Assembly: GCF_004340945.1 (NCBI RefSeq)
Contig: NZ_SLYD01000001.1
Location: forward strand, 558,001 to 622,000
Origin: Sphingomonas sp. PP-F2F-A104-K0414
GTDB lineage: Bacteria; Pseudomonadota; Alphaproteobacteria; Sphingomonadales; Sphingomonadaceae
DNA length: 64,000 bases
Direction of reading: 5' to 3'
Shown here: piece after piece, positions 35,197 through 44,538 of the stretch
Layout of the letters: every line of letters begins with the position of its first letter
Position numbering within the stretch: position 1 is the first letter of the stretch
Notes under the pieces: generated by a model
The model's database searches: none
What the model was told of the DNA's origin: nothing
What the model saw: only the letters and a program-made list of their open reading frames with translations
Position numbers and translations under genes: made by a program

Positions 35197-35739
35197 ATGC
35201 GCGCCACCCACATCCTTGCCGGCCTGTCCGCCCTGCTGCTGTCCACGACCGCGGTCGCGCAGCAGGCGCACAATTCCAACGCTCCGATCGATTTCGGCGC
35301 GGATCACATCGAGCTGCAGGACAAGGCGAACCGTGCGCTGTTGACCGGTAACGTCGCGGTCAAGCAGGCCGAGATGACGCTGAACTCGGCGCGGATGACG
35401 GTTGCGTATACCGGCCAGGTGATCGGCGGGAACCCGCAGGTCTCGCGGCTCGACGCGTCGGGCGGCGTCACGGTCAGGCGCCCCGACCAGACCGCCAAGA
35501 GCCAGTACGCGATCTACGACCTCAACAAGCGCGTGATCACGATGCTCGGCGCGGTGACGCTCAACCAGGGCGGCAACGTCGTCAATGGCGGGCGCCTGAC
35601 GATGAATCTCGACACCGGTCGCGCGGTGATCGACGGCTCGTCGGTCGGTGGCAGCACGGGCGCGACCACCGGTGGCGGCACGGTGACGCAGTCGGGCGGA
35701 CGCGTGACCGGCACCTTCTCGGTCCCCAAGCGCAACTGA
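35197..35739 (+). CDS. lptA: LPS transport periplasmic protein LptA
   Basis: 180 residues from ATG 35197. Signal peptide ending at about residue 21 (TTAVA), then the OstA-like motifs PIDFGADHIELQDKANRALL and GNVAVKQAEMTLNSARMTV. The C-terminus is Gly/Thr-rich. LptA oligomers form the periplasmic bridge for LPS between LptC and LptD. Codirectional with lptC and lptB. Confidence 0.93.
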   Translation: MRATHILAGLSALLLSTTAVAQQAHNSNAPIDFGADHIELQDKANRALLTGNVAVKQAEMTLNSARMTVAYTGQVIGGNPQVSRLDASGGVTVRRPDQTAKSQYAIYDLNKRVITMLGAVTLNQGGNVVNGGRLTMNLDTGRAVIDGSSVGGSTGATTGGGTVTQSGGRVTGTFSVPKRN

Positions 35740-35862
35740 TCGCTCGAGCGTGTCCGCGGGGGCTTCCCTCCGGCGGCGCGCTCATGCATGTTTCCTGCCA
35801 ACCTCTTGCCGCCAACCTCCAGTCGGAGCGCCGGCGACTGACTTTTGCGAGGGCCTGATCCC

Positions 35863-36645
35863 ATGGACGCCACCACGCTGCCCCCGATCGAAGCGGTAGA
35901 ACCGATTTCCGAGCCGCCGGTGAGCAACGGGCTCCAGGTCGTCTCGATCGCCAAGTCCTACGACAAGCGCGTCGTGCTGACCGACGTGTCGGTGTCGGTC
36001 GGGCGCGGCGAAGTGGTCGGCCTGCTCGGGCCCAACGGCGCGGGTAAGACAACGTGCTTCTATTCGGTGATGGGTCTGGTGAAGCCTGATTCAGGGAGGA
36101 TCATGCTCGACGGCGAGGACATCACGAAGCTGCCGATGTACCGGCGCGCGATCCTCGGGCTCGGCTATCTCCCGCAGGAAACGTCGATCTTCCGCGGGCT
36201 GACGATCGAGAAGAACATCCTGACCGTGCTGGAGCTGTCCGAGCCCGACAAGGCGGCGCGCCAGCGGAAACTCGATACGCTGCTGGAGGAGTTCGGGCTG
36301 ACCCGGCTGCGCGCGGCGCCGGCGATGGCGCTGTCGGGCGGCGAGCGGCGACGTGCGGAGATTGCGCGCGCGCTGGCCGCGGATCCTTCGATCATGCTGC
36401 TCGACGAGCCGTTTGCCGGCATCGATCCGATCTCGATCGCCGACATTCGCGACCTGGTGAAGGACCTGAAGCGGCGCGATATCGGCGTGCTGATCACCGA
36501 CCACAATGTCCGCGAGACGCTCGAAATCGTCGACCGCGCGTACATCATCTATGACGGCCGGGTGCTGTTCTCGGGCTCGCCGGAAGAACTGGTCGCCGAC
36601 GCCAATGTCCGCCGCCTGTATCTCGGCGAAGGCTTCTCGCTTTAA
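35863..36645 (+). CDS. lptB: LPS export ABC transporter ATP-binding protein LptB
   Basis: 260 residues from ATG 35863 (GCGAGGGCCTGATCCC upstream). Walker A GPNGAGKTT (56-64), Q-loop GYLPQETSIFRGLTIEKNI, signature LSGGERRRAEIARAL, Walker B IMLLDEPFAGIDPI, and the C-terminal LYLGEGF typical of LptB. It powers LPS extraction by LptFG (not in the window) at the inner membrane. A 123-bp gap separates it from lptA; rpoN follows after a family H palindrome. Confidence 0.97.
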   Translation: MDATTLPPIEAVEPISEPPVSNGLQVVSIAKSYDKRVVLTDVSVSVGRGEVVGLLGPNGAGKTTCFYSVMGLVKPDSGRIMLDGEDITKLPMYRRAILGLGYLPQETSIFRGLTIEKNILTVLELSEPDKAARQRKLDTLLEEFGLTRLRAAPAMALSGGERRRAEIARALAADPSIMLLDEPFAGIDPISIADIRDLVKDLKRRDIGVLITDHNVRETLEIVDRAYIIYDGRVLFSGSPEELVADANVRRLYLGEGFSL

Positions 36646-36681
36646 GCTTATGCCGCCCTCCCTCCCAGCCCCCACCCCCAC

Positions 36682-36765
36682 CCGTCATCCCAGCGAAAGC
36701 TGGGATCTCCCGGTGAGGGCGCGCGCTCTGATCGTGGAAGACCCCAGCTTTCGCTGGGGTGACGG
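36682..36765. repeat. Family H intergenic inverted-repeat module
   Basis: Arms 36682-36708 and 36739-36765: CCGTCATCCCAGCGAAAGCT faces AGCTTTCGCTGGGGTGACGG. A near-identical module lies at 50034-50118. It separates lptB from rpoN within a same-strand run. Confidence 0.9.
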
Positions 36766-36801
36766 AATTGAGTTGTTCGGCTCTCTGCGGGACTCCCCGG
36801 C

Positions 36802-38301
36802 ATGAGCCTCGCCCCCCGCCTGGACATCCGCCAGTCGCAATCGCTGGTGATGACCCCGCAGCTCCAGCAGGCGATCAAGCTGCTGGCGCTGTCGAACCTC
36901 GAGATCGAGGGTTTCATCGCCGAGGAAGTCGAGCGCAACCCGTTGCTTGAGGCCAGCGCCGCCGAAGACAGTGACGCCCCCGACCGCGAACCCGCCCCCG
37001 AAGCCCGCGACGAACGCGTCGCCGCCGACGAACTCGTCGCGGGCACGGGTAGTGGCGACGAACCGACGCTCGACGTCGACTACGCCACCGAAAGCCACCA
37101 GCAGGACAGCGTCGCCGACGGCGGCAGCGGGATGGACGGCGCGCTCTCGATGACCGGCGCGAGCGCGGGCGGTGCCGGCGGCGAGGACGGCCCTGATCTC
37201 GACGCGTTCGCGGATACCAGCCTGAGCCTCGCGGATCACCTGCTCGCGCAAGCCGGGCCCGCAATTCCGCACGAGGACGCGTTCATCGCTGCGCACCTGA
37301 TCGACCAGATCGACGAGGCGGGCTACCTGACCGTGTCGCTGCTCGACATCGCCAACCGGCTTGGCGTGCCGCTGGTCCGTGTCGAGGGCGTGCTGGCGAC
37401 GATCCAGACGTTCGACCCGACCGGCGTCGGCGCACGCGATCTTGCCGAGTGCCTTGCATTGCAGGCGCGCGAGGCGGATCGTTACGACCCCTGCATGGCG
37501 CGGTTGATCGACAATCTCGACCTGCTCGCGCGTGGCGAACTGACTCGGCTCAAGCGGATGTGCGACGTCGACGACGAGGACATGGCCGACATGATCCGCG
37601 AGCTGCGCGGCTATGATCCGAAGCCCGGCTGTCGCTATGGCGGCGAGCCGTCGCAGTCGGTGACCCCCGACCTGTTCGTGGCGCGGACGAAAGCAGGCTG
37701 GGCTATCGAGATCAACGCGTCGACTTTGCCGCGCGTGCTGGTCAACCGGAGTTATTACACCGAGTTGTCGGGCGGGCAGCAGGACAAGGCGTCGAAGGCG
37801 TGGCTGTCGGACTGCCTCGCGAGCGCGAACTGGCTGGTGAAGGCGCTCGACCAGCGCCAGCGGACGATCATCAAGGTCGCGACCGAGATCGTGAAGCAGC
37901 AGGAGGCGTTCTTCCTGAAGGGCGTCGCACATCTCCGCCCGCTGACGCTGCGCCAGGTGGCGGACGCGATCGAGATGCACGAATCGACCGTCAGCCGCGT
38001 GACGAGCAACAAATACGTCTCGTGCGCGCGCGGGCTGTACGAGCTGAAATACTTCTTCACGAGCGCGATCCAGTCGGCGGACGGCGGCGAGGCGGTGTCG
38101 GCTCAAGCGGTGAAATCCGCAATCAAGGCGCTGATCGATACCGAGGGCGCGAAGATCCTGTCGGACGATACGCTGGTCGAGTTGCTCAACGCCAAAGGCT
38201 TCGACATCGCGCGGCGGACGGTCGCGAAATACCGCGAGGCGCTGGGAATCGGCAGTTCGGTGCAACGCCGCCGGGCGAAGGCGCTGGAAGGGGTTCGGTA
38301 G
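36802..38301 (+). CDS. rpoN: RNA polymerase sigma-54 factor
   Basis: 499 residues from ATG 36802. Region I is Gln/Leu-rich (QSQSLVMTPQLQQAIKLLAL, 11-30), an acidic region II follows (about 55-125), then the core-binding region, HTH (LRQVADAIEMHESTVSRVTS) and the RpoN box ARRTVAKYRE near the C-terminus. It directs RNAP to -24/-12 promoters, such as the one at 18801-18815 for glnK-amtB. The usual downstream hpf/ptsN genes are not found; a palindrome and a convergent peptidase gene follow. Confidence 0.97.
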   Translation: MSLAPRLDIRQSQSLVMTPQLQQAIKLLALSNLEIEGFIAEEVERNPLLEASAAEDSDAPDREPAPEARDERVAADELVAGTGSGDEPTLDVDYATESHQQDSVADGGSGMDGALSMTGASAGGAGGEDGPDLDAFADTSLSLADHLLAQAGPAIPHEDAFIAAHLIDQIDEAGYLTVSLLDIANRLGVPLVRVEGVLATIQTFDPTGVGARDLAECLALQAREADRYDPCMARLIDNLDLLARGELTRLKRMCDVDDEDMADMIRELRGYDPKPGCRYGGEPSQSVTPDLFVARTKAGWAIEINASTLPRVLVNRSYYTELSGGQQDKASKAWLSDCLASANWLVKALDQRQRTIIKVATEIVKQQEAFFLKGVAHLRPLTLRQVADAIEMHESTVSRVTSNKYVSCARGLYELKYFFTSAIQSADGGEAVSAQAVKSAIKALIDTEGAKILSDDTLVELLNAKGFDIARRTVAKYREALGIGSSVQRRRAKALEGVR

Positions 38302-38342
38302 GCTGTCGGCTTGGGTGCGGATGACCGCGTGCGCCAACCACT

Positions 38343-38439
38343 CCGTCACCCCGGACTTGTTCCGGGGTCCACGGTTCCGCGATCTCACGTCTCTCGATTG
38401 TGCGGAACGGTGGATGCCGGAACGAGCCCGGCATGACGG
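38343..38439. repeat. Family B intergenic inverted-repeat module
   Basis: Arms 38343-38372 and 38410-38439 with a spacer that reads GTTCCGCGA...GTGCGGAAC. It fills the convergent rpoN/S10 peptidase gap. Confidence 0.9.
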
Positions 38440-38450
38440 AGCGTGTTGGG

Positions 38451-40091
38451 TTAGTTCGGCACCTGCCCCGAACCCGCCGCACCCGAAACACTCGCGCCAC
38501 CTGGCGGCGTCGCACTCCGCGCCTCGCCGACCGCCTGATCGTACCAGCGCGCCAAGTCCGCCTTCATCTGGTGCAGCGCCTCGGGGTTGAGATACGTCAT
38601 GTGCCCGGCCGGATAGTACCGAAACGCCAGATTCCGCTGCCGCGCGGGATCGAGCATCATGTGTCCCAGATCGTTCTCGGTCCCGAAGAACGGCGTCGCC
38701 ATGTCGTAATAGCCGTTCATCGACAGCACGTTGAGATACGGATTCTCGCGCATCGCCGCCGCCAGATCGACCGCGGTGTTGGGGTTGTTCTGCGACTGGC
38801 CGCCACGACCCGGCGCGTCGTGCTTCCAGTTCCACGTCCAGCCGGGCGCATCGCGCGCGCTGAGGCGGTACGGCATTTCGGTCTTGTAGCCGAGCGTGTG
38901 TGTCACGTAATCGTTGAAGGTCGCGATGAACGCGCCGGCGATCGCGGTGTCCGACGCGTCGGTCTCGGGCCGCTCGCCCGCCGCATCGCTGTCGACGCCG
39001 GTGTAGCGCGAATCGAACCGCCCGAGCGTCAGCCGCTGGTCGCGCAACAGCTCCTTCTGGAAGCGGGCGAGATCGATGCGGAGGTTGGCGCGCTTGATGA
39101 AGTCGGGCGAGATGCCGATCAACTGGCTCATCCGGGTGGCGACCGCATCGCGCTCCGCATCCGAGATCGTCTGCCCCTTCGACAGCGCCGCCGCGTACGG
39201 CCCGGTCGCGAACGCGCGCGCCTCGGCGACCGTGGTCGCGACATCGGCGGGACGGTTCTGCAGGCGGTTGTGGTACCAGGCGCTCGCCGCATAGCTCGGC
39301 AGGTAGTTGAGATAGATCTCGTCGAGCCCCGGCTGGCGGTAGCCATAGTTCATGATCGACGACAGCAGCACGACGCCGTTCAGCGCCATCCCGCGATCCT
39401 GCAACTGGTAGGCGAGCGCGCCCGAGCGCGTGGTGCCATAGCTCTCGCCGAACAGGAATTTCGGACTGTTCCAGCGGCCGTATTTCGTGGCGTAGCGCAG
39501 GATACCCTTGGCGAACGCGTCGGCATCCTCGTCGACGCCGTAGAAGGCGGACGGTTTCGTGTCGCCGAGCGGCCGCGAATAGCCGGTACCGACCGCGTCG
39601 ATGAACACCATGTCGGTCTTGTCGAGCAGCGTGTCGGGGTTGGGCCCGAAGTCGTACGGCGCGGGCTTGATGTATTCGGGGTTGGCGGTGCGTAGCCGGA
39701 CCGGTGCGAACGAGCCCATGTGCAGCCAGAAACTGGGCGATCCCGGCCCGCCATTGTAGAAGAACGTCACCGGCCGTTTGGTGCCGGGCTTCACCCCGTC
39801 GAGCGTGTAGCCGGTGAAGAACAGGCTCGCGGTCGGCTTGCCCTCGGTATCGCGCAGCGTCAGCGTACCGACGGTCGCGGTATAGCCGAGCGACTTGCCG
39901 CCGACGGTGACGCGCCCCTTCGACTTGACCTCCTGCTCGGCAACCGGCGCATTGGCGTAATCCGCCTCCGCCTCGGCCTTCATCCGATCGGCGTTGCTCT
40001 CGGACTTGTCCTTCTTCGGCGCGTCCTGCGCGATGGCAGTGGTCGAGAGCGCTAATACCAACAGAGCGGCGAACTTGGTCGAACGGGCCAC
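38451..40091 (-). CDS. S10 family serine carboxypeptidase, exported
   Basis: 546 residues from GTG 40091 (AAGGATATTCC upstream); the frame is open further upstream but that part is a shadow of the exonuclease gene. Signal peptide MARSTKFAALLVLALSTTAIA. The nucleophile Ser217 lies in GESYGTTR, the oxyanion segment is FFYNGGPGSPSFWLHMGSF, and the catalytic His is in AGHMTYL near the C-terminus. S10 enzymes remove C-terminal residues; this bacterial subgroup is periplasmic or secreted. The C-terminus is Gly/Ser/Ala-rich. Convergent with rpoN. Confidence 0.93.
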   Translation of the reverse strand: MARSTKFAALLVLALSTTAIAQDAPKKDKSESNADRMKAEAEADYANAPVAEQEVKSKGRVTVGGKSLGYTATVGTLTLRDTEGKPTASLFFTGYTLDGVKPGTKRPVTFFYNGGPGSPSFWLHMGSFAPVRLRTANPEYIKPAPYDFGPNPDTLLDKTDMVFIDAVGTGYSRPLGDTKPSAFYGVDEDADAFAKGILRYATKYGRWNSPKFLFGESYGTTRSGALAYQLQDRGMALNGVVLLSSIMNYGYRQPGLDEIYLNYLPSYAASAWYHNRLQNRPADVATTVAEARAFATGPYAAALSKGQTISDAERDAVATRMSQLIGISPDFIKRANLRIDLARFQKELLRDQRLTLGRFDSRYTGVDSDAAGERPETDASDTAIAGAFIATFNDYVTHTLGYKTEMPYRLSARDAPGWTWNWKHDAPGRGGQSQNNPNTAVDLAAAMRENPYLNVLSMNGYYDMATPFFGTENDLGHMMLDPARQRNLAFRYYPAGHMTYLNPEALHQMKADLARWYDQAVGEARSATPPGGASVSGAAGSGQVPN

Positions 40092-40153
40092 GGAATATCC
40101 TTGCGACAGAAGCAATGCCCTATCCTGCCGCAGCCTCCGCAAAGCGCAAGGCC

Positions 40154-41152
40154 TCAGTCGTCCTCGTCCTCGAACCCGACCAGCGCCAGCGCGCGCGCTT
40201 TGATCTGGCGGGTCATGCACCAGTGGACCAGCGCATCCTCGCGCCCGTGCGTGACCCACACCTCCTGCGGGGCGATCTCGGTCAGTGTCGTGGTGAGTTC
40301 GTCCCAATCGGCATGATCGCTGAGGATCAGCGGCAGTTCGACGTTCTTCTGGCGCGCCCGCCCGCGCACGCGCATCCAGCCGCTCGCCATCGCGGTGATC
40401 GGATCGGGCAGCCGCCGCGACCAGCGATCGTTGAGCGCGCCGGGCGGGCACATCACGACATGCCCCGCCATGTCCGCCTTCTTCGCGTCTGCCACGGGCA
40501 GGAGTTCGCCAAGCCGCACGCCGTGCTCGGCGTACAGGTCGCACAGCTTTTGCAGCGCGCCGTGGATGTAGATCGGGGCGGTATGCCCACGCTCACGCAG
40601 TTCGGCGATCACGCGCTGCGCCTTGCCGAGCGCATAGGCGCCAACGACGACGCAGCGATCGGGGTTGGCGTGCAGCGCGGCGATCAGCTTGTCGATCTCG
40701 TCGCCCGTGTCGGGGTGGCGGAACACGGGGAGGCCGAACGTCGCCTCGGTGATGAAGACGTCGCATTTGACGGGTTCGAACGGCGTGCAGGTCGGGTCCG
40801 GGCGGCGCTTATAGTCGCCCGAGACGACGATCCGCTCGCCGCGATAATCGAGCACGATCTGCGCGGAGCCAAGGACGTGGCCGGCGGGAACGAAGCCGAT
40901 ATCGACCTCTCCCATCCGGATCGTCTCGCCATACGCGACCGGGTTGCCGGCCTGCGGACCGTAGCGCGCGTCCATGATCGCCAGCGTTTCCGGCGTGGCC
41001 CAGACCGCCTCATGACCGCCACGCGCGTGATCGGCGTGACCGTGCGTGACAAGCGCCTTCGCGGTCGGGATCGAGGGGTCGATCCACGCGTCGATCGGCT
41101 TGACGAGGATGCCGTGCGGATGCGGTTCGAGCCAGTCGCCAAGTTTTGCCAT
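40154..41152 (-). CDS. Ligase-associated DNA exonuclease (metallo-beta-lactamase fold)
   Basis: 332 residues from ATG 41152. MBL motif THGHADHARGGHE (36-48), PAGHVLGSAQIVLDY, the beta-CASP-like region ILSDHADWDEL near the C-terminus. This is the SNM1/Artemis-like family that accompanies an ATP-dependent DNA ligase and an Lhr-like DEXH helicase in bacterial repair gene sets. The helicase (41931) and PdeM (49301) are in the window, but no ligase is. The adjacent genes are a secreted peptidase and a secreted unknown protein. Confidence 0.93.
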   Translation of the reverse strand: MAKLGDWLEPHPHGILVKPIDAWIDPSIPTAKALVTHGHADHARGGHEAVWATPETLAIMDARYGPQAGNPVAYGETIRMGEVDIGFVPAGHVLGSAQIVLDYRGERIVVSGDYKRRPDPTCTPFEPVKCDVFITEATFGLPVFRHPDTGDEIDKLIAALHANPDRCVVVGAYALGKAQRVIAELRERGHTAPIYIHGALQKLCDLYAEHGVRLGELLPVADAKKADMAGHVVMCPPGALNDRWSRRLPDPITAMASGWMRVRGRARQKNVELPLILSDHADWDELTTTLTEIAPQEVWVTHGREDALVHWCMTRQIKARALALVGFEDEDD

Positions 41153-41241
41153 GATCAGGTAACGCGTGACGCGGCGGTGCGGTGCCGTCGGCAGCGTATG
41201 CACGGCCTTACGTCATCGCCCCCCGCCAAAGGGAGGATCGG

Positions 41242-41847
41242 TCAGCGCCGTCCGCCGACCTTGATCGTCGCGAGGATCGCATCCATCCGCGCCGCCGCAA
41301 CCGCCTGGGTCGGCGCATTCCGACCCGCGGGCGCCGCCGCCTTCACCGCATAGGTGACGCGGTCGATCGCGTAGCAGGCGCCGTTGATGACGCTGCGGAA
41401 GTTGGTCGCGTTGACCTGCTGGCTCATGCCCGCATCGCCGTTCGTATAGACCGTCCAGCGGTGGCCGCCGAGCATCCGGTTCGGCAAGCGCTTCGCATGG
41501 CCCGAGACCATCCCCGCCGTGCCGCAGGTCGCCACCACGGCCGCGCTCCGGCTGAAGCCGACCTGGATCATCTCGGTCACCTGGCCCTGGCCATCGGTCG
41601 GCTTGGCGACCTCCCAGAAGCGGACGATGCCGACGCCGCGCCCGACCGGGGCGCCATCCCACATCTGTCGCCAGCCGCTGTTCATCAGCGCGCGACCCGC
41701 GAAATTGCGCGTCGGCGTCAGGCTGGAGGCATAGGACAAGCGGACCATCCCGCCCCCGCCGACGAACGACTTGCTGGCGGCAGTGGCATTGGCGAACGGC
41801 AGGAGTGCGAGCAACGGTAGGGGCAGGAGATAACGAAAAAGCGACAC
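41242..41847 (-). CDS. Secreted protein of unknown function
   Basis: 201 residues from ATG 41847. Signal peptide of about 23 residues (LLPLPLLALLPFANATA). The mature part has four Trp (WRQMW, FWEV, HRWTVY) and a lone CYAIDRVTY; Cys residues in VVATCGTAG and GACYAI could pair. No recognised domain. It precedes the exonuclease gene on the same strand (89-bp gap) and is divergent from the helicase gene. Confidence 0.75.
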   Translation of the reverse strand: MSLFRYLLPLPLLALLPFANATAASKSFVGGGGMVRLSYASSLTPTRNFAGRALMNSGWRQMWDGAPVGRGVGIVRFWEVAKPTDGQGQVTEMIQVGFSRSAAVVATCGTAGMVSGHAKRLPNRMLGGHRWTVYTNGDAGMSQQVNATNFRSVINGACYAIDRVTYAVKAAAPAGRNAPTQAVAAARMDAILATIKVGGRR

Positions 41848-41930
41848 CGATCGTCTTTCACAACAGAGCTTTAGCCAAAGTGGCGGTCGTTCCGCACGCG
41901 GTCCATAGCGGTGCGGCGCGACGCCCCCAT

Positions 41931-44363
41931 ATGACGACGATGCGTGAACAGGCCGTGAGCGACCTCCCCCTCCCCTTGGAAAACTGGTTTGTCGCGAGGG
42001 GTTGGCGGCCGCGGCGGCATCAGCTCGAGATGCTCGCCGAGGGCCGCGCGGGGCATCATGCCCTGCTGGTCGCGGCGACCGGCGCGGGCAAGACGCTCGC
42101 CGGGTTCCTGCCGACGCTTGCCGAGCTGATCGAGGCCCCGACCACCGGTCTCCACACGCTCTACGTATCGCCGTTGAAGGCGCTGGCGGTCGACGTGCAA
42201 CGCAATCTGCTGACGCCGATCGACGAGATGGGCGTCGATATCCGCGTCGAGACTCGCACCGGCGATACTCCTTCGGATCGCAAAGCCCGCCAACGGATCA
42301 AGCCGCCGCAGATCCTGCTGACGACCCCTGAATCTCTGTCGCTGCTGCTGAGCTATCCGGACAGCATCACGATGTTCGAAAACCTCCGCACGATCGTCGT
42401 CGACGAGGTCCACGCGTTCGCGACGGGCAAGCGCGGCGACCTGCTCTCGCTCTGCATGGCGCGGCTCCAGAAGATTTCGCCGGGGATGCGCCGCGTCGCG
42501 CTGTCGGCGACGGTCGCGGATGCCGACGGCTATCGCGCGTGGCTCGCGCCCGACGGCGATATCGATCAGGTCGCGATGGTCCGCGGCGAGGCGGGTGCGG
42601 ATCCCAACATCGCGATCCTGCTGCCCGAGGGCCGCGTGCCGTGGTCGGGGCATTCGGGCCGCTATGCCGCCGCGCAGGTGATGGCGGAGATCGAGGCGCA
42701 CGAGACTTCGATCGTGTTCTGCAACACGCGCAGCCTGGCGGAACTCATCTTCCAGGACCTGTGGAAGGTGAATGCGGGCAATCTGCCGATCGGCGTCCAT
42801 CACGGCAGCTTGGCGAAGGAAGCACGCCGGAAAGTCGAGAATGCGATGGCGGAGGGGAAGCTGCGCGCGCTGGTCGCGACGTCGAGCCTCGACCTGGGGG
42901 TCGACTGGGGCAATGTCGATTGCGTGATCCAGATGGGCGCGCCGAAGGGATCGTCGCGGCTGTTGCAGCGGATCGGTCGTGCCAACCACCGGCTCGACGA
43001 ATCATCGCAGGCGATCGTCGTGCCGGGCAACCGGTTCGAGTATCTGGAGGCGCGCGCGGCGCTCGACGCGGTCGAGGCGGGCGAGCTCGATGCGGATATC
43101 TTCCGCGTCGGTGCGCTCGACGTGCTCGCGCAGCACGTCATGGCATGCGCGTGCGCAGCGCCGTTCCACGAAGCTGCGTTGCTCGACGAGATCCGCTCTG
43201 CCCTCCCCTATTCGGCGCTGCCGACCGAGACGTTCGAGCGCGTACTGCACTTCATCAGCGACGGCGGCTATTCGCTCAAGGCCTATGACCGGTTCAAGCG
43301 GCTCACGAAGGATGCGGACGGGACGTGGCGCGTCAGCCACCCCAAATTCATCGGCCAGCACCGGCTGAATGCGGGGATCATCGTCGAGGCGACGATGCTC
43401 AACGTGCGGTTCGGCAATGGCCGCGTGCTCGGCCGCGTCGAGGAGGCGTTCGCGGCGCAGTTGAGCCACGGCGACACGTTCTTCTTCGCAGGGCTGAGCC
43501 TGGAGGTGATGAAGATCGACCTCGAGGATCTGGTCGTCCGCGCGACATCGAAGCCAGCGCGCATCCCGACTTATGGCGGCAGCCGGATGCCGCTGTCGAC
43601 CAACCTCGCCGACCGCGTCCGCGGGTTCCTTGCGCATCCCGGCGACTGGGCGCGCTTCCCCGACGACGTGCGCGAATGGTTGGAGATGCAGGCGTATCGA
43701 TCGGTCATGCCCGAGCCCGGCCAGCTGCTGGTCGAGACGTTCCCGCGCGAGGGGCGGCACTACATGGTCGCGTACAGCTTCGAGGGGTGGAACGCGCACC
43801 AGTCGCTCGGCATGCTGATCACGCGGCGGATGGAAACGCAGGGGCTGAAGCCGCTCGGCTTCGTCGCCAATGATTATGCGCTGGCGGTGTATGGGTTGGA
43901 GAAGATCACCGATCCGGCGTCGCTGTTCTCGGCGGATATCCTCGAGCATGAGTTCGTCGAATGGGTGCAGCAATCGCACCTGCTCAAGCGCGCGTTTCGC
44001 GAGGTTGCGGTAATCGGCGGGCTGGTCGAGCGCCAGCATCCGGGCAAACGCAAGACCGGCAAGCAGGTGACGTTCTCGACCGACCTCATCTACGACGTGC
44101 TGCGCAAGTACGAGCCGACGCATCTGCTGCTGGAGGCGGCGTGGGCGGATGCGCGGGCGCGGATGACCGATGTCGGGCGGCTGGCCTCGCTGCTCGACCG
44201 CGCCGCGGCGACGATGGTGCATGTCGATCTAGAGCGTGTGACGCCGCTGGCGGTGCCGGTGCTGACGCTGATCGGGCGGGAGAAGGTGGCGACGAACAGC
44301 TCGGATGACGCGCTGCTGATTGAGGCGGAAGCGATGATCGCCGACGCGATGCGGCCGGATTGA
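41931..44363 (+). CDS. Ligase-associated DNA damage response DEXH-box helicase (Lhr-like)
   Basis: 810 residues from ATG 41931 (ATG 41940 possible); upstream frame is unrelated. Walker A AATGAGKTLAG (48-58), LYVSPLKALAVDVQRNL, DEVHAFATGKRGD (about 158-170), LSATVAD, ATSSLDLGVDWGNVDCVIQM and QRIGRANHRL. The C-terminal half carries the Lhr winged-helix/accessory domain. It is a ssDNA-dependent helicase of the Lhr family. The exonuclease partner is 0.8 kb away on the other strand, and PdeM 7.4 kb downstream. Confidence 0.93.
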   Translation: MTTMREQAVSDLPLPLENWFVARGWRPRRHQLEMLAEGRAGHHALLVAATGAGKTLAGFLPTLAELIEAPTTGLHTLYVSPLKALAVDVQRNLLTPIDEMGVDIRVETRTGDTPSDRKARQRIKPPQILLTTPESLSLLLSYPDSITMFENLRTIVVDEVHAFATGKRGDLLSLCMARLQKISPGMRRVALSATVADADGYRAWLAPDGDIDQVAMVRGEAGADPNIAILLPEGRVPWSGHSGRYAAAQVMAEIEAHETSIVFCNTRSLAELIFQDLWKVNAGNLPIGVHHGSLAKEARRKVENAMAEGKLRALVATSSLDLGVDWGNVDCVIQMGAPKGSSRLLQRIGRANHRLDESSQAIVVPGNRFEYLEARAALDAVEAGELDADIFRVGALDVLAQHVMACACAAPFHEAALLDEIRSALPYSALPTETFERVLHFISDGGYSLKAYDRFKRLTKDADGTWRVSHPKFIGQHRLNAGIIVEATMLNVRFGNGRVLGRVEEAFAAQLSHGDTFFFAGLSLEVMKIDLEDLVVRATSKPARIPTYGGSRMPLSTNLADRVRGFLAHPGDWARFPDDVREWLEMQAYRSVMPEPGQLLVETFPREGRHYMVAYSFEGWNAHQSLGMLITRRMETQGLKPLGFVANDYALAVYGLEKITDPASLFSADILEHEFVEWVQQSHLLKRAFREVAVIGGLVERQHPGKRKTGKQVTFSTDLIYDVLRKYEPTHLLLEAAWADARARMTDVGRLASLLDRAAATMVHVDLERVTPLAVPVLTLIGREKVATNSSDDALLIEAEAMIADAMRPD

Positions 44364-44390
44364 GCGGCTGCGGCTGCCCACGTTCAAACA

Positions 44391-44494
44391 CCACCCCGGC
44401 GAAGGCCGGGGCCCAATTGGAAAGGTGATCGTAACGGAACGTTGCCCTCCATTAGCAATCCCCCCCAATTGGGCCCCGGCCTCCGCCGGGGTGG
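44391..44494. repeat. Family A intergenic inverted-repeat module
   Basis: Arms 44391-44420 and 44465-44494 (one T-to-C change in the right arm). The spacer reads GTAACGGAACGTTGCCCTCC. It lies downstream of the helicase gene, before the aspartyl protease. Confidence 0.9.
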
Positions 44495-44538
44495 TAGCGT
44501 TTGGGAGGGATGTTCGGGCTTAACAACGGTAGTTGCGC

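Noticed and set aside
36685-38835. 716-codon minus-strand frame opposite rpoN
   Set aside because: Shadow running through rpoN and two palindromes; no family resemblance.
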